Below, piece after piece: positions 20,106 through 28,971 of a DNA stretch of 64,000 nt. A program made the translations under genes and the position numbers. Every line of letters starts with the position of its first letter. The first letter of the stretch is position 1. Origin of the DNA: Alphaproteobacteria bacterium (lineage in GTDB: Bacteria > Pseudomonadota > Alphaproteobacteria > Micavibrionales > Micavibrionaceae); contig JANWLB010000026.1 in NCBI GenBank assembly GCA_025451095.1, positions 1 to 64,000 of the forward strand, written 5' to 3'. Under the pieces are notes generated by a model. It searched no databases. It was not told the origin of the DNA and saw only the letters and a program-made list of their open reading frames with translations.

Positions 20106-21137
20106 TTACGGCCCGCCTGGTGCCGGTGTCGCGTGATGAGTGTGAGCCGAGGTTGAGGGCGGTGGCGGTGCGTCGGGTGCTGACGAGCCGCAGGAAATAG
20201 TCAGAATATCTGGCTCGAACGAGGCCCATCTGAAAAGTTTGAATCGTGATCCGTAGGAAATAGTTTCGCATTTGTTGCTATCAGCGCGGATAGGGGCAAC
20301 AACAAGTTTGGGCTGGAAGGGACCGTGGCCATGTGCCCAGCTCCATAGCTCGTGAGCCAGCCTGTCGCGTACGACGAAAGAATAGCTGTTGTTTTCATTT
20401 GAGTTCTTCTCATCACTGGCCGGGATATGAAATTCGTGGACGCCATTTGCTATGGGGGCGCTAAAATACAGGGTGTCATGAGTCAGGCCGAATCCATGGC
20501 CTGTGACTCCGTTGAAAGCGGCCGTCCATGTCATGCGCGGTATATCCACCAGTGGCTCCGTCACAACATAGTTGAATGTATCGCCGACAATGGGAACGCC
20601 GGCAACAGCCGTCAGGGCCCAGGCGGCCATCAGGCTGACGACACCGGCCCGCGGCCTTGAGAAAAACTCCTCGCGTTCGCGCGGAACGGGCTCAAAAGGT
20701 TTCTTGTCCTTCTTGAAAAGATTTTCCAGCTCATGCCGGCTCCGGCGATAAGGATAGGTCAGGCTGTTTTTAACCGCCTGTTTAAAGCTCTCGCCTTTGT
20801 AGGGGTGAGTAAACCTGTGGAGTCCTTCACGGAAGAGGTGGTCGACGGTTTTGAAGGCCTTGCCGATATACGGGACTTCCATGATCGGATCAATAAAATC
20901 GGATTTGATCCACCTGGCCGTGCCTACGACGTTTGCGATGACCCGGGCGACGATGCCGACCGACTCAATAGCCTGGCCGATCTGGCCTTCGATGGTGCCC
21001 AGCTCCTTGCTGCGCAGGTCTTTTTTAATTTTATCAACGTCACCGACTTGTCCGGCCTGGCGCAGGGCTTCTTCAGCGCGCGCCCGGGCTTCGCGTGCTT
21101 TTGAGGGGGACCCGGTATTGTCCGTTGTTGACGACAT
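20106..21137 (-). CDS. Hypothetical protein with one predicted TM segment (343 aa)
   Basis: Hydrophobic VVSLMAAWALTAVAGVPIV; 23 bp downstream of the AAA+ gene, same strand. Confidence 0.75.
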   Translation of the reverse strand: MSSTTDNTGSPSKAREARARAEEALRQAGQVGDVDKIKKDLRSKELGTIEGQIGQAIESVGIVARVIANVVGTARWIKSDFIDPIMEVPYIGKAFKTVDHLFREGLHRFTHPYKGESFKQAVKNSLTYPYRRSRHELENLFKKDKKPFEPVPREREEFFSRPRAGVVSLMAAWALTAVAGVPIVGDTFNYVVTEPLVDIPRMTWTAAFNGVTGHGFGLTHDTLYFSAPIANGVHEFHIPASDEKNSNENNSYSFVVRDRLAHELWSWAHGHGPFQPKLVVAPIRADSNKCETISYGSRFKLFRWASFEPDILTISCGSSAPDAPPPPSTSAHTHHATPAPGGP

Positions 21138-21160
21138 ATATCTATCCTTCTCCCTTTCCC

Positions 21161-23449
21161 TTAACCCGGCGCCGCTGTCGCCGCCTGTCTTAGCTTTGCT
21201 GCAAGGCCGCTACTATCGTTCGCAGGCACGCGTGCAGCGGCAAGGTCTGCATCGGCTGCCAACGTATCCTGTTTGAACTCGACAAGCGTCACCGACTTAT
21301 GAGCAGGATCGTAACACATTTCAAGAACGCCTCTTGCCCCAGGCGTTTCAAGAATGATGTCCGATGCCTTGGGTTTTACTTCATCGGCGAAGAAGCCGGG
21401 TACGGCACGCGCGCCGTTCGACGGGCTATATAGATCCTTGCCAATGTGGTCGATTTCTGCGTCGGACAAGTCGATCTTCAGGCCTTTTTCTTCCAGCTTT
21501 TTATTGACCTTGTTAAGTTCGCGTCTGACGATTTTGCACATCGTCGGCGCCTCAAGTGGATAAAATCCGATGATGTTGCGCTTGCCGCCGAACCGGTTCA
21601 GAAGTTCGTTGCGGACCCCGGCCTCTTTAAGCTCTTCAATCGATTTGGCGATGGCGTCCTCATAATTGACGTTACGATCGGGGAAGTTGTTTTGGCCTAT
21701 GTTCGACGTGAAGATGACATAGGTGTCTTCAAAGCTTACCGTGACGCCCTGGCTGTCCGTAAGACGGCCGTCATCGAGAACCTGCAGGAACAGGTTCAGG
21801 ACATCCGGGTGCGCCTTTTCGATTTCATCTACCAGAACGATACGAATAGGCTTGGTTTTCATGGCTTCGGTCAGCGCTCCGCCAGCCTCGAAACCAACCA
21901 GGCCGGGCGGAGGGCCGATCAGCTTGCTGGTCGCGTTCTTGTCCATGTATTCGGACATATCGAGGCGGAAAATGGCGTTCGGATCGTCGAACATAATCTG
22001 GTTCAAAACTTTCACCAGCTCCGTTTTTCCGACACCGGAGGGGCCAAGGAACAGGAAGCAGCCTTTGGGCTTGCCTTCGTCGGCAAGGCCGGCAGCATTG
22101 TTCTTGACGGCATTAAAAACTTTCTTCGTTGCGTGCTCCTGATCGAACACGCCCTCGTTCAGCAGTTTTTCCAGACCAATAATTTTTTCACGGTCGCTCT
22201 GGGTCAGTTTCTTGACGGGGATTCCCGTAATTTCGCTGAACTTGTCGAGAACCTGCGCTTCGCCCAGGACAAGGTCCTTGTTGACGCCTGCCGTTATCTC
22301 GGCGAATTTGGCTGTTCCAGCCTGCAATTTGCCGTTCCATTCGGCTATATTTTCGTGTAGCTGCTGAGCTTCGGGTGAATCGCCGATGATCGGGGTATCT
22401 CCCGGCTTCTGATCCTTTGCATCCTGGACGGCAATGCTGGCAAGCTGCTCTTCGTATCCAGTGATTTTTGCCTGTATCTTGCGGTTACCGGTGTAAATTT
22501 TGAGCAGTTCAGCCTGACGCGCATCCCATGCGGCATTGAATTCCGTGATGTCGTGTTCAGTCGCGGCTTTGGCAGCCTCAAGCTCCTCCTTTTTCATGGC
22601 AAGGAGGTCTTCCGGGCCAGCGCCTGTCGTCAGGACTGCGTCGATATCGCCGAGTCGCTTCTGAAGAGCGGCAAGTTGTATCGGCTCTGAGTGCGCCTTG
22701 AGGGCATAAGACGAAAGGGCGCGGTCCAGAAGCTGGGTAATGCCGGTGGGCAATGCCTGAAGGGCGCCCGTACGGTATTTTTTTGCCAGCTGCGTCGCCA
22801 GTTTGACGGCCTCTTTTGAAATGCGGATTCCATGGAATTTTTCCAGTCCGGCGACGGATTCACTGACGATGGCGTCGAGATCTTCGCCTTTGGGCTCCTT
22901 GACGTCGAACAGCGTATAGGTCGCCTTCATCTCGGAGTTGTATTTAATGACTTTTGCCAGATCTTCGTACGGCGTTTCGAGGATTGCCTGGTATTTTCCG
23001 GACTTGATGTCGCCCAGCAGGGCGTTCATCAGGTTCGAGCAGCCTGCTTTGCCGCACGAGTCCACAAAGTTCCCCATGTTTTCGACAACCAGGGTGCTTC
23101 CGGGCGTGGCCGACAATCTTCTGCGCACATCGCGGAATATCTTGTTTATCTGTGTCGATTCGCCGGATTCAAAAAGCTTGTCAACGTCCAGGAAGAAAAA
23201 CGGCATGTTGAGCAGTTTGGGCGGTGTGGTCGCTTCGCTTTTTCCGGCCTGAAGACCCATGACCAGGCTGGTCATGCCGACGCCGCTGGCGCCAGTCAGG
23301 ACGATACAATTATTATCTTTTTGCAGAAGAATTTCCTGAAGGCCGCGGCGCTCCTGCGTACGTCCCACGAATTTGAAGTCGGGGTGGGCTTCCAGGTACT
23401 TGGTGCCCGTCATCAGGATTTCATCGATATTGTAGATAGGGTCGCTCAT
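21161..23449 (-). CDS. Divergent ClpB/ClpA-like double AAA+ ATPase lacking the N domain (762 aa)
   Basis: D2 FLGPSGVGKTELVKVLNQIMFDD, RIVLVDEIEKAHPDVLNLFLQVLDDGRLTDSQG; D1 Walker A degenerate GASGVGMTS. Confidence 0.9.
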   Translation of the reverse strand: MSDPIYNIDEILMTGTKYLEAHPDFKFVGRTQERRGLQEILLQKDNNCIVLTGASGVGMTSLVMGLQAGKSEATTPPKLLNMPFFFLDVDKLFESGESTQINKIFRDVRRRLSATPGSTLVVENMGNFVDSCGKAGCSNLMNALLGDIKSGKYQAILETPYEDLAKVIKYNSEMKATYTLFDVKEPKGEDLDAIVSESVAGLEKFHGIRISKEAVKLATQLAKKYRTGALQALPTGITQLLDRALSSYALKAHSEPIQLAALQKRLGDIDAVLTTGAGPEDLLAMKKEELEAAKAATEHDITEFNAAWDARQAELLKIYTGNRKIQAKITGYEEQLASIAVQDAKDQKPGDTPIIGDSPEAQQLHENIAEWNGKLQAGTAKFAEITAGVNKDLVLGEAQVLDKFSEITGIPVKKLTQSDREKIIGLEKLLNEGVFDQEHATKKVFNAVKNNAAGLADEGKPKGCFLFLGPSGVGKTELVKVLNQIMFDDPNAIFRLDMSEYMDKNATSKLIGPPPGLVGFEAGGALTEAMKTKPIRIVLVDEIEKAHPDVLNLFLQVLDDGRLTDSQGVTVSFEDTYVIFTSNIGQNNFPDRNVNYEDAIAKSIEELKEAGVRNELLNRFGGKRNIIGFYPLEAPTMCKIVRRELNKVNKKLEEKGLKIDLSDAEIDHIGKDLYSPSNGARAVPGFFADEVKPKASDIILETPGARGVLEMCYDPAHKSVTLVEFKQDTLAADADLAAARVPANDSSGLAAKLRQAATAAPG

Positions 23450-23500
23450 CTTTTACCACCTGTAAATCGCTCGAATACGTAACCAGTTTTTTGTTCCCCC

Positions 23501-23544
23501 GGCTGTCTGCGGCGCCCTTGCGGGACGTATCGCAGACACCGGAA
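23501..23544 (-). other. Intercistronic hairpin between coiled-coil gene and ClpB-like gene
   Basis: Minus strand CCGG-t-GTCTGCG...cccgcaaggg...CGCAGAC-ag-CC. Confidence 0.6.
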
Positions 23545-23557
23545 GACGATAGTCCGG

Positions 23558-25387
23558 TTAGAACAGGCTAGGTGCTGGCGCCGCCGCGGGTTGAGCCGCA
23601 GTAGCCTTGTTGTCGTTTGTCGCGACGTCTGCGGCCGGTGCGGCAGCCGCGTCAGCAGCCTGGGCGACTTGCAGAGCCAGATCCGCTTCGGCGTCGGCAG
23701 CGGCCTTGGCGTAGACGGCTTCGCCGTCTTTCAGCGTTTCTTGCAGGCCGAGCGTAACATCGGTCAGGCCCCTCAGGTTTTTATTCATTTCGACCAGAGC
23801 GTCGTGTTGCGCTTCGACGCCGGCCCTTGCCGTGGCCTCCGTTTGCTGTGTGGCCAGAATGGCGGCCGCCAGCTGCTGGTTGCGCACGCCCAGGTCGGAA
23901 ACCTGACGCAGGACTTCCTTGCTGCGGATGTCCAGCGCGGTCTGGCCCATGGCGTCGACCATCGTCTGCGCCATTTGCACGGATTCGGCGTTCGCCGCAT
24001 CGGCCAGGGCTGTCATGGTGATGGCCATTTCCGTTGACATGTTGGCGATACCCGATGTGCGCAGATGCTTGGTTCCACGAATACGGGCCTGGTTGGACTC
24101 CAGCATCGAGTTCAGGCTGTCTTTTTCACGCGTAAGAGCGTTTCGCACCTCTGTCGTATGCGTATCAGCCAGAGATACGCTCTTGATGAAGCGTTGAACG
24201 GCGCCGTGAGTTTCTTCCCGCTCAGCCTTGGTGATTTCGTCTTCCGCGGCAGCGGCGGCAGCGTCCGCAGGGGCTGCGAATTCAGCCAGAGTCTGCTGGT
24301 TGTTTGCCAAGGCGGTTTTCACAGCTTCGTTCATGATCGCGCTCATCAGAACCAGTTTGCCGTTTTTGCGGGCCGTTTCGGCGGTCAGCTCGTTGACGGA
24401 TTCAACGTTTCCGAGAACCGAGTCGATCCGGGTTTCAGAGGTGCCGATAAAATCAAGCGAAGTTTGCTTAAGTTTCTCGTGTGCCGCAACATGGTCGTCG
24501 CTGCTGATGTCCAGCATCTTGACCAGTTCCGCCTTGTCCGCGGCTAGTTCGCCGAACTGGGTCGGGCGGTCGCCGCCGACGGAAGTCTCGAGCTGCGCGA
24601 TCCTTTCGTTTTTGGTTGTGATCTTCCCGGTCAGTTCCGTTTGCTTTTCTTTAAGCCGCTCGATTTCCTTGGCGTTGTGGTTGATCTGGGTTTTAGAGCT
24701 GCCTTTCACTCCAAAGAGCGACATGCCGCCGCGATAATCGTCGCTGAGGTCGATGATCTGATCTTCCAGTCCCTTTATCTGGGTTGTAAGACCCGACATC
24801 TCTGCCGTCATTGCGTCGAGAGCTGCGGATTCCTCTTCCAGAACAACACGGCCCTGTTCCACGGCCTTGCGATCCTGAACGATCTCTTCCAGAAGCGCAG
24901 CGGCGTTGCCGGAAAGGCGGATGTTATAGATAGCCTGCAGGCGTGCCGCAAACGGACCGATTTCCTCCTTGAAGGCATTCAGGCCCTTGGCAAATTCGTT
25001 GATAACTTTCTGCAGCTCGGCCATGACTTTGGTATTCTGGCCGGCGATGTTGGTTTTCGCGTTTTGCACGCGCTGCTCCTCGACGAATTCAAGGAACTCG
25101 GAGTAGAGCTGGGCCATTTTTTCGTTTTCGGCCTCGGTCTTTGTTTTGTCATAGGACAGAAGTTTCACCATGGCGTCGCGCTTTTGCGCCGACAGCTTCA
25201 GTTCGGGATCCTTGATGATCTTGAAGAAGGGGTTTTCCGCCATCTTGGCAAACTTTTGCGCCTGCGGTGTGGCGGCCTGCGTTTGCTCGGCTGCTTTTTT
25301 GGCCGGGTTGGCCGCTTGCTGAAGGGCGGCGTCAAGTTTTTGAGCTCTGGCAGCGGCAGTCTGTGTTGCGGCAGCGGGCGTAGTCAT
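23558..25387 (-). CDS. Large coiled-coil protein, Ala/Gln/Glu-rich (609 aa), family unknown
   Basis: Long heptad-like regions (e.g. EIERLKEKQTELTGKITTKNERIAQLE); GGAGG upstream of ATG. Confidence 0.8.
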   Translation of the reverse strand: MTTPAAATQTAAARAQKLDAALQQAANPAKKAAEQTQAATPQAQKFAKMAENPFFKIIKDPELKLSAQKRDAMVKLLSYDKTKTEAENEKMAQLYSEFLEFVEEQRVQNAKTNIAGQNTKVMAELQKVINEFAKGLNAFKEEIGPFAARLQAIYNIRLSGNAAALLEEIVQDRKAVEQGRVVLEEESAALDAMTAEMSGLTTQIKGLEDQIIDLSDDYRGGMSLFGVKGSSKTQINHNAKEIERLKEKQTELTGKITTKNERIAQLETSVGGDRPTQFGELAADKAELVKMLDISSDDHVAAHEKLKQTSLDFIGTSETRIDSVLGNVESVNELTAETARKNGKLVLMSAIMNEAVKTALANNQQTLAEFAAPADAAAAAAEDEITKAEREETHGAVQRFIKSVSLADTHTTEVRNALTREKDSLNSMLESNQARIRGTKHLRTSGIANMSTEMAITMTALADAANAESVQMAQTMVDAMGQTALDIRSKEVLRQVSDLGVRNQQLAAAILATQQTEATARAGVEAQHDALVEMNKNLRGLTDVTLGLQETLKDGEAVYAKAAADAEADLALQVAQAADAAAAPAADVATNDNKATAAQPAAAPAPSLF

Positions 25388-25564
25388 TGGTTCGTTCCTC
25401 CGTTTTTATTTACATTATGTTCAATAGAGCTGATAAACTACCCTATACGTAATCCGTCATAAAAGCGCAAGCAAAAATATACATAAGTCAGGAAAGCGCG
25501 CGATTTCACACCAAAATAATAATGTTATGAAAAATAAAAAATACTTGTGTGCGCTGCATTACAA

Positions 25565-25587
25565 GGGGTTTTTGCATCAAAAACTCC
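25565..25587. other. Hairpin in intergenic region
   Basis: GGGGTTTTTG-cat-CAAAAACTCC (one G.T pair). Confidence 0.4.
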
Positions 25588-25716
25588 TCGCTGCTTCGCT
25601 CCCTCCGGGCTGAAAAGCGTGGTGTCTGTTGCAGAGCTGTTTCGCGATCAGGGCGGAGCGGGCTCTCTTTGACGTAATGATTGACAGGCCGGTTTTATTT
25701 TACCTATGGTTCGAGC

Positions 25717-26577
25717 ATGTTTGAAAACCGGCCGGCCCTCAAAGCAATTTTCAGCACAGCCAATTTCAATGGCCTGGGCGCAACTCTGATGTCGGCGGAT
25801 GTGGGTTCGGCGGCAGGAACGGCGATGTATGTCAGCGCCGTGACCGCCGGCACTTACAACAAGTATCACGGGCTGACGCAGGGAACGGGCAGGAAAAATC
25901 CTCTGCTGAATGTCCTGACTCATCCCGCAATCACGGCGGCCACCTTCATGGGAGCCGCCGGCTATAATTTTTACACGGCAACCCAGAATTATATGAGCGG
26001 CTCTCCTGAAATGGCCGCTGCCAATCTTCTCATTATGGCAGGCTGGGTTACGGGATTTCTGGGCGACAACGCTCTTCGGCGGCTCGACTCCGTCAATTTC
26101 AGAAAAGACGCGGAGCAGCTGGGCGGTGCGATAAAATCGAAACTGCGCCGGACATTTAATGCGCTTGTGTCGAACCCGACCATTTTTTACGGACTGACCA
26201 GCACCTGCTTCGTGCTGTCCGGGCTGACGCACCGCAAGGATGCGGCCGGAAATCATATTCCGATGTTCGCAGGTTATGAGGGCGCGCTGGGTGCGACAAC
26301 GGCTACGCTGGTGGGGGCCGGTCTGGTCTATGCCGGCTATAGAACATGGCAGGCCGCCCAGGGCAGGATCACCAATGAAGAGATCAACGACGGTACGATG
26401 AACTGGATGGCATTTATTGCCAAGCTGGGCTACGGCCTTCTTGCTTTTGTTAACGGAGAATACGGGCTTTCAGCCGCACACCTGATGTTCGCTGGTTCCA
26501 GCCTCAAGGTGATTTACGAGACCCGCTCCGCGCTCGGAGAGAAAAAAGAACAGGCTTTGCCCGCGCCCGGCGTTTAA
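25717..26577 (+). CDS. Polytopic membrane-like hypothetical protein
   Basis: Several hydrophobic Gly/Ala-rich segments (ITAATFMGAAGYNFYTA, NLLIMAGWVTGFLG, LGATTATLVGAGLVYAGY); start placed at MFENRPALKAIF. Confidence 0.7.
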   Translation: MFENRPALKAIFSTANFNGLGATLMSADVGSAAGTAMYVSAVTAGTYNKYHGLTQGTGRKNPLLNVLTHPAITAATFMGAAGYNFYTATQNYMSGSPEMAAANLLIMAGWVTGFLGDNALRRLDSVNFRKDAEQLGGAIKSKLRRTFNALVSNPTIFYGLTSTCFVLSGLTHRKDAAGNHIPMFAGYEGALGATTATLVGAGLVYAGYRTWQAAQGRITNEEINDGTMNWMAFIAKLGYGLLAFVNGEYGLSAAHLMFAGSSLKVIYETRSALGEKKEQALPAPGV

Positions 26578-26601
26578 TACGCCCACGCATGACATGATCG
26601 G

Positions 26602-27783
26602 TTATTTCGGGCGAACTCCTGCAACAGGTGGCGCTGGACGGATATGCCTGTCTATTTTAAATATGCCAAGATCAAATTCACATTTTTTGCCGTCGACAAA
26701 AGACTCGGCTATTTCGCCGTAAACCGGCGCATATTTAAAGCCGTGGCCGGAGCAGCATGAAAATATATAGACACCATCGTGTGCGGGATGCCTGTCCATG
26801 ATGAAATGCTCGTCAGATGTCAGCGTATACCTGCAAACAGCCATTGAAGCAGGATTCAGGTTAATGCCCTTTGTGTATTCACGCACAAAATGGCTCAGAA
26901 GATTCCGATCTTTTTCATTCGGCGCTGTTTCCTCCTCGGGCCGGATGTTTTCCGACAGGTGGTTGTGTTCGCCGATTTTGAGGCGCTTTCTGTCGAGCGA
27001 GGGCATGCCATACCAGTCGCCGCCGTTCTTTCCATCAGCGAAGCAGAAGGGAATGATGTCCGCATGAGGATCTTCTATTTCGTACCATGCCAGGACGCGT
27101 CTCTGGACGCGCAAGTCCATGCGGAGGTCGATCAGGTTTTTGAGCCAACTTCCCGCGCAGACAATAATTTTTTCTGCCCGTATTTTTGAACCGTTTCCGA
27201 GGGACAGGGTTTTTCCAAAAAGATCGACGTGCTCGATTTTCGTATTGAGAAGAAGATCGGCCTGGTTGTTTCTTGCTATATCCAGAAAACCCTGCCAGCT
27301 GCCCTCCGCGTCTACGTGGCCGTATTCGGGCTGGAGTATAACCTGCGCATCGTCCGGGAGCTGAAAATTGCCGTATCTGCGATTAAGCTCCTTTCCTGAC
27401 ATCTCTTCGTACGGAAGACGGTAATGTTCGCATGTCTTCTTTGCCGTTTCTGCCCATTGAGAAGGCGATGTTGAGCAATCGAAGCCCCCTGTTTTGTATA
27501 CAAATGTCCGTCCCGATTTTTTGGCAATCTCCTCAAAGAGGGCGAAAGATCTTGCAGCGAGCTGTGCATATATCAGCCCTTCGCTGGGCGCAGCGCGGAT
27601 AATTCTGTTCTCGCCGTGAGACGAGCCTTTTGTGTGGGGCGGGATGAACTGGTCAATGCCGACGGACCTGTATTTTTCCGATAGCCGGGCCAGCACTGAG
27701 CTCCCGACAATTCCTAGCCCGATAACCGCAACGTCATAATTTTCCACGAGGTGCCGATTTCCTGCTGCCTGTAATTTACACAT
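26602..27783 (-). CDS. FAD-dependent oxidoreductase, monomeric sarcosine oxidase / N-methyltryptophan oxidase (SolA)-like
   Basis: YDVAVIGLGIVGSSVLARLSEKYRSVGIDQFIPPHTKGSSHGENRIIRAA; CCSGHGFKYAPVYGEIAESFV. Confidence 0.85.
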   Translation of the reverse strand: MCKLQAAGNRHLVENYDVAVIGLGIVGSSVLARLSEKYRSVGIDQFIPPHTKGSSHGENRIIRAAPSEGLIYAQLAARSFALFEEIAKKSGRTFVYKTGGFDCSTSPSQWAETAKKTCEHYRLPYEEMSGKELNRRYGNFQLPDDAQVILQPEYGHVDAEGSWQGFLDIARNNQADLLLNTKIEHVDLFGKTLSLGNGSKIRAEKIIVCAGSWLKNLIDLRMDLRVQRRVLAWYEIEDPHADIIPFCFADGKNGGDWYGMPSLDRKRLKIGEHNHLSENIRPEEETAPNEKDRNLLSHFVREYTKGINLNPASMAVCRYTLTSDEHFIMDRHPAHDGVYIFSCCSGHGFKYAPVYGEIAESFVDGKKCEFDLGIFKIDRHIRPAPPVAGVRPK

Positions 27784-27866
27784 GCATAATAGGGATGCAG
27801 TTGTAAAGAAATATCAACATCAGGGGGGATGTCATGACTGCCAATAGAGGCTAATACTTTTCTCTA

Positions 27867-28292
27867 TTATTGTGGAATGCGCGCAGACTCATTGCGGTCG
27901 ATTTTTCTATCGCCGTTGGTATCGTACCGCTTGAACAGCCCGGAAACCCCCACCATTTTCATTTCGGTGGCATCCAGCATGCCATCAGCATTTGTGTCCC
28001 AGATGGAAAAAGTTTTCTTTTGTTCGTTGTTCGCGCCGAACCATGATGAAGCAGATCTGTCCCATTCCAAATTACTGATATGGCCGTCGCCATCCGTATC
28101 CCACCGGCTGACGGTAAAGTTGCTGAATTCATTATTGTCCATTATTAAGGGCGCTGCCGTTTTTACTATGCTCTTCATGCGTGTGGTGGATGTAGTGGGT
28201 GTTGATTTGCCGCTGGGCGCAGTAATAGTAGCGCCCGCATGCGTTGCCATTAAAATCAGGACTATGGCTGTCGTTACGATCAGTTTTTTCAT
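27867..28292 (-). CDS. Secreted EF-hand protein with three EF-hand loops
   Basis: Signal-like N-terminus MKKLIVTTAIVLILMATHAGA; loops DTDGDGHISNLE, DTNADGMLDATE, DTNGDRKIDRNE. Confidence 0.85.
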   Translation of the reverse strand: MKKLIVTTAIVLILMATHAGATITAPSGKSTPTTSTTRMKSIVKTAAPLIMDNNEFSNFTVSRWDTDGDGHISNLEWDRSASSWFGANNEQKKTFSIWDTNADGMLDATEMKMVGVSGLFKRYDTNGDRKIDRNESARIPQ

Positions 28293-28500
28293 GGCGGCTA
28301 TCCCGCTTTCGCTGCTTGTAAATTAACAATGCGGGCAGATTTAGGGTTCCATAAAAATATAAAAAAAGGGGGCGGTGAGGGCGCCCGAAAGCCAAAGTGC
28401 GGGAAAGCAAGAAAATTGATAAATAAGAATCTCTGGATGTCGTCTCCCGATCATGCGGGGTTTTCAGAAATTTATGATCTTGATATATTATTTAATTCCT

Positions 28501-28513
28501 ATAGACTAACTAT
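28501..28513. promoter_or_regulatory. Short inverted repeat upstream of Rrf2 gene (possible autoregulatory site)
   Basis: ATAG-actaa-CTAT, 15 bp before the ATG. Confidence 0.25.
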
Positions 28514-28527
28514 GAAATGTCATAAAA

Positions 28528-28971
28528 ATGCTGTCCATGAAAGCAAAATACGCGCTCAAGGCGCTTGTCGTTCTGGTGCAGAACGGAAATAAGCAGATGC
28601 AGGTGAAAGCCATAGCGTCGGAAGCAAACGTGCCCTACAAATTTCTTGAAGCGATTCTGGCTGAGCTTAAAAACCGCAATATCGTCAACAGCCGCCGTGG
28701 TGCGACGGGCGGGTACACGCTCGCGCAGGATAGCCGGAAGATCATGGCGGGAGATATTATCAGGATGATGGACGGGCCGCTGGCCCCGATTCGTTGCGCC
28801 AGTATGACGGCGTATCAGGCCTGCGATGATTGCCCGAGCGAAAATGACTGTTCCATTCATGATGTCATGAAAGATGTCCGGGCGGCACTTTCGTCGGTTC
28901 TGGACAAACGCTCCATACACGATTTGGCTAATTTTGAACCTAAAAAACGAAAGAAAGCGATCAATGCCTGA
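28528..28971 (+). CDS. Rrf2-family transcriptional regulator
   Basis: MKAKYALKALVVLVQNG...IASEANVPYKFLEAILAELKNRNIVNSRRGATGGYTLAQ; Cys cluster CASMTAYQACDDCPSENDC. Confidence 0.92.
   Translation: MLSMKAKYALKALVVLVQNGNKQMQVKAIASEANVPYKFLEAILAELKNRNIVNSRRGATGGYTLAQDSRKIMAGDIIRMMDGPLAPIRCASMTAYQACDDCPSENDCSIHDVMKDVRAALSSVLDKRSIHDLANFEPKKRKKAINA

Noticed and set aside
21446-22360. 304-aa plus-strand ORF opposite the ClpB-like gene
   Set aside because: Antisense shadow of the AAA+ coding frame; no motifs.
24641-25462. 273-aa plus-strand ORF opposite the coiled-coil gene
   Set aside because: Shadow ORF; Leu/Phe-rich composition reflects the complement of Lys/Glu codons.
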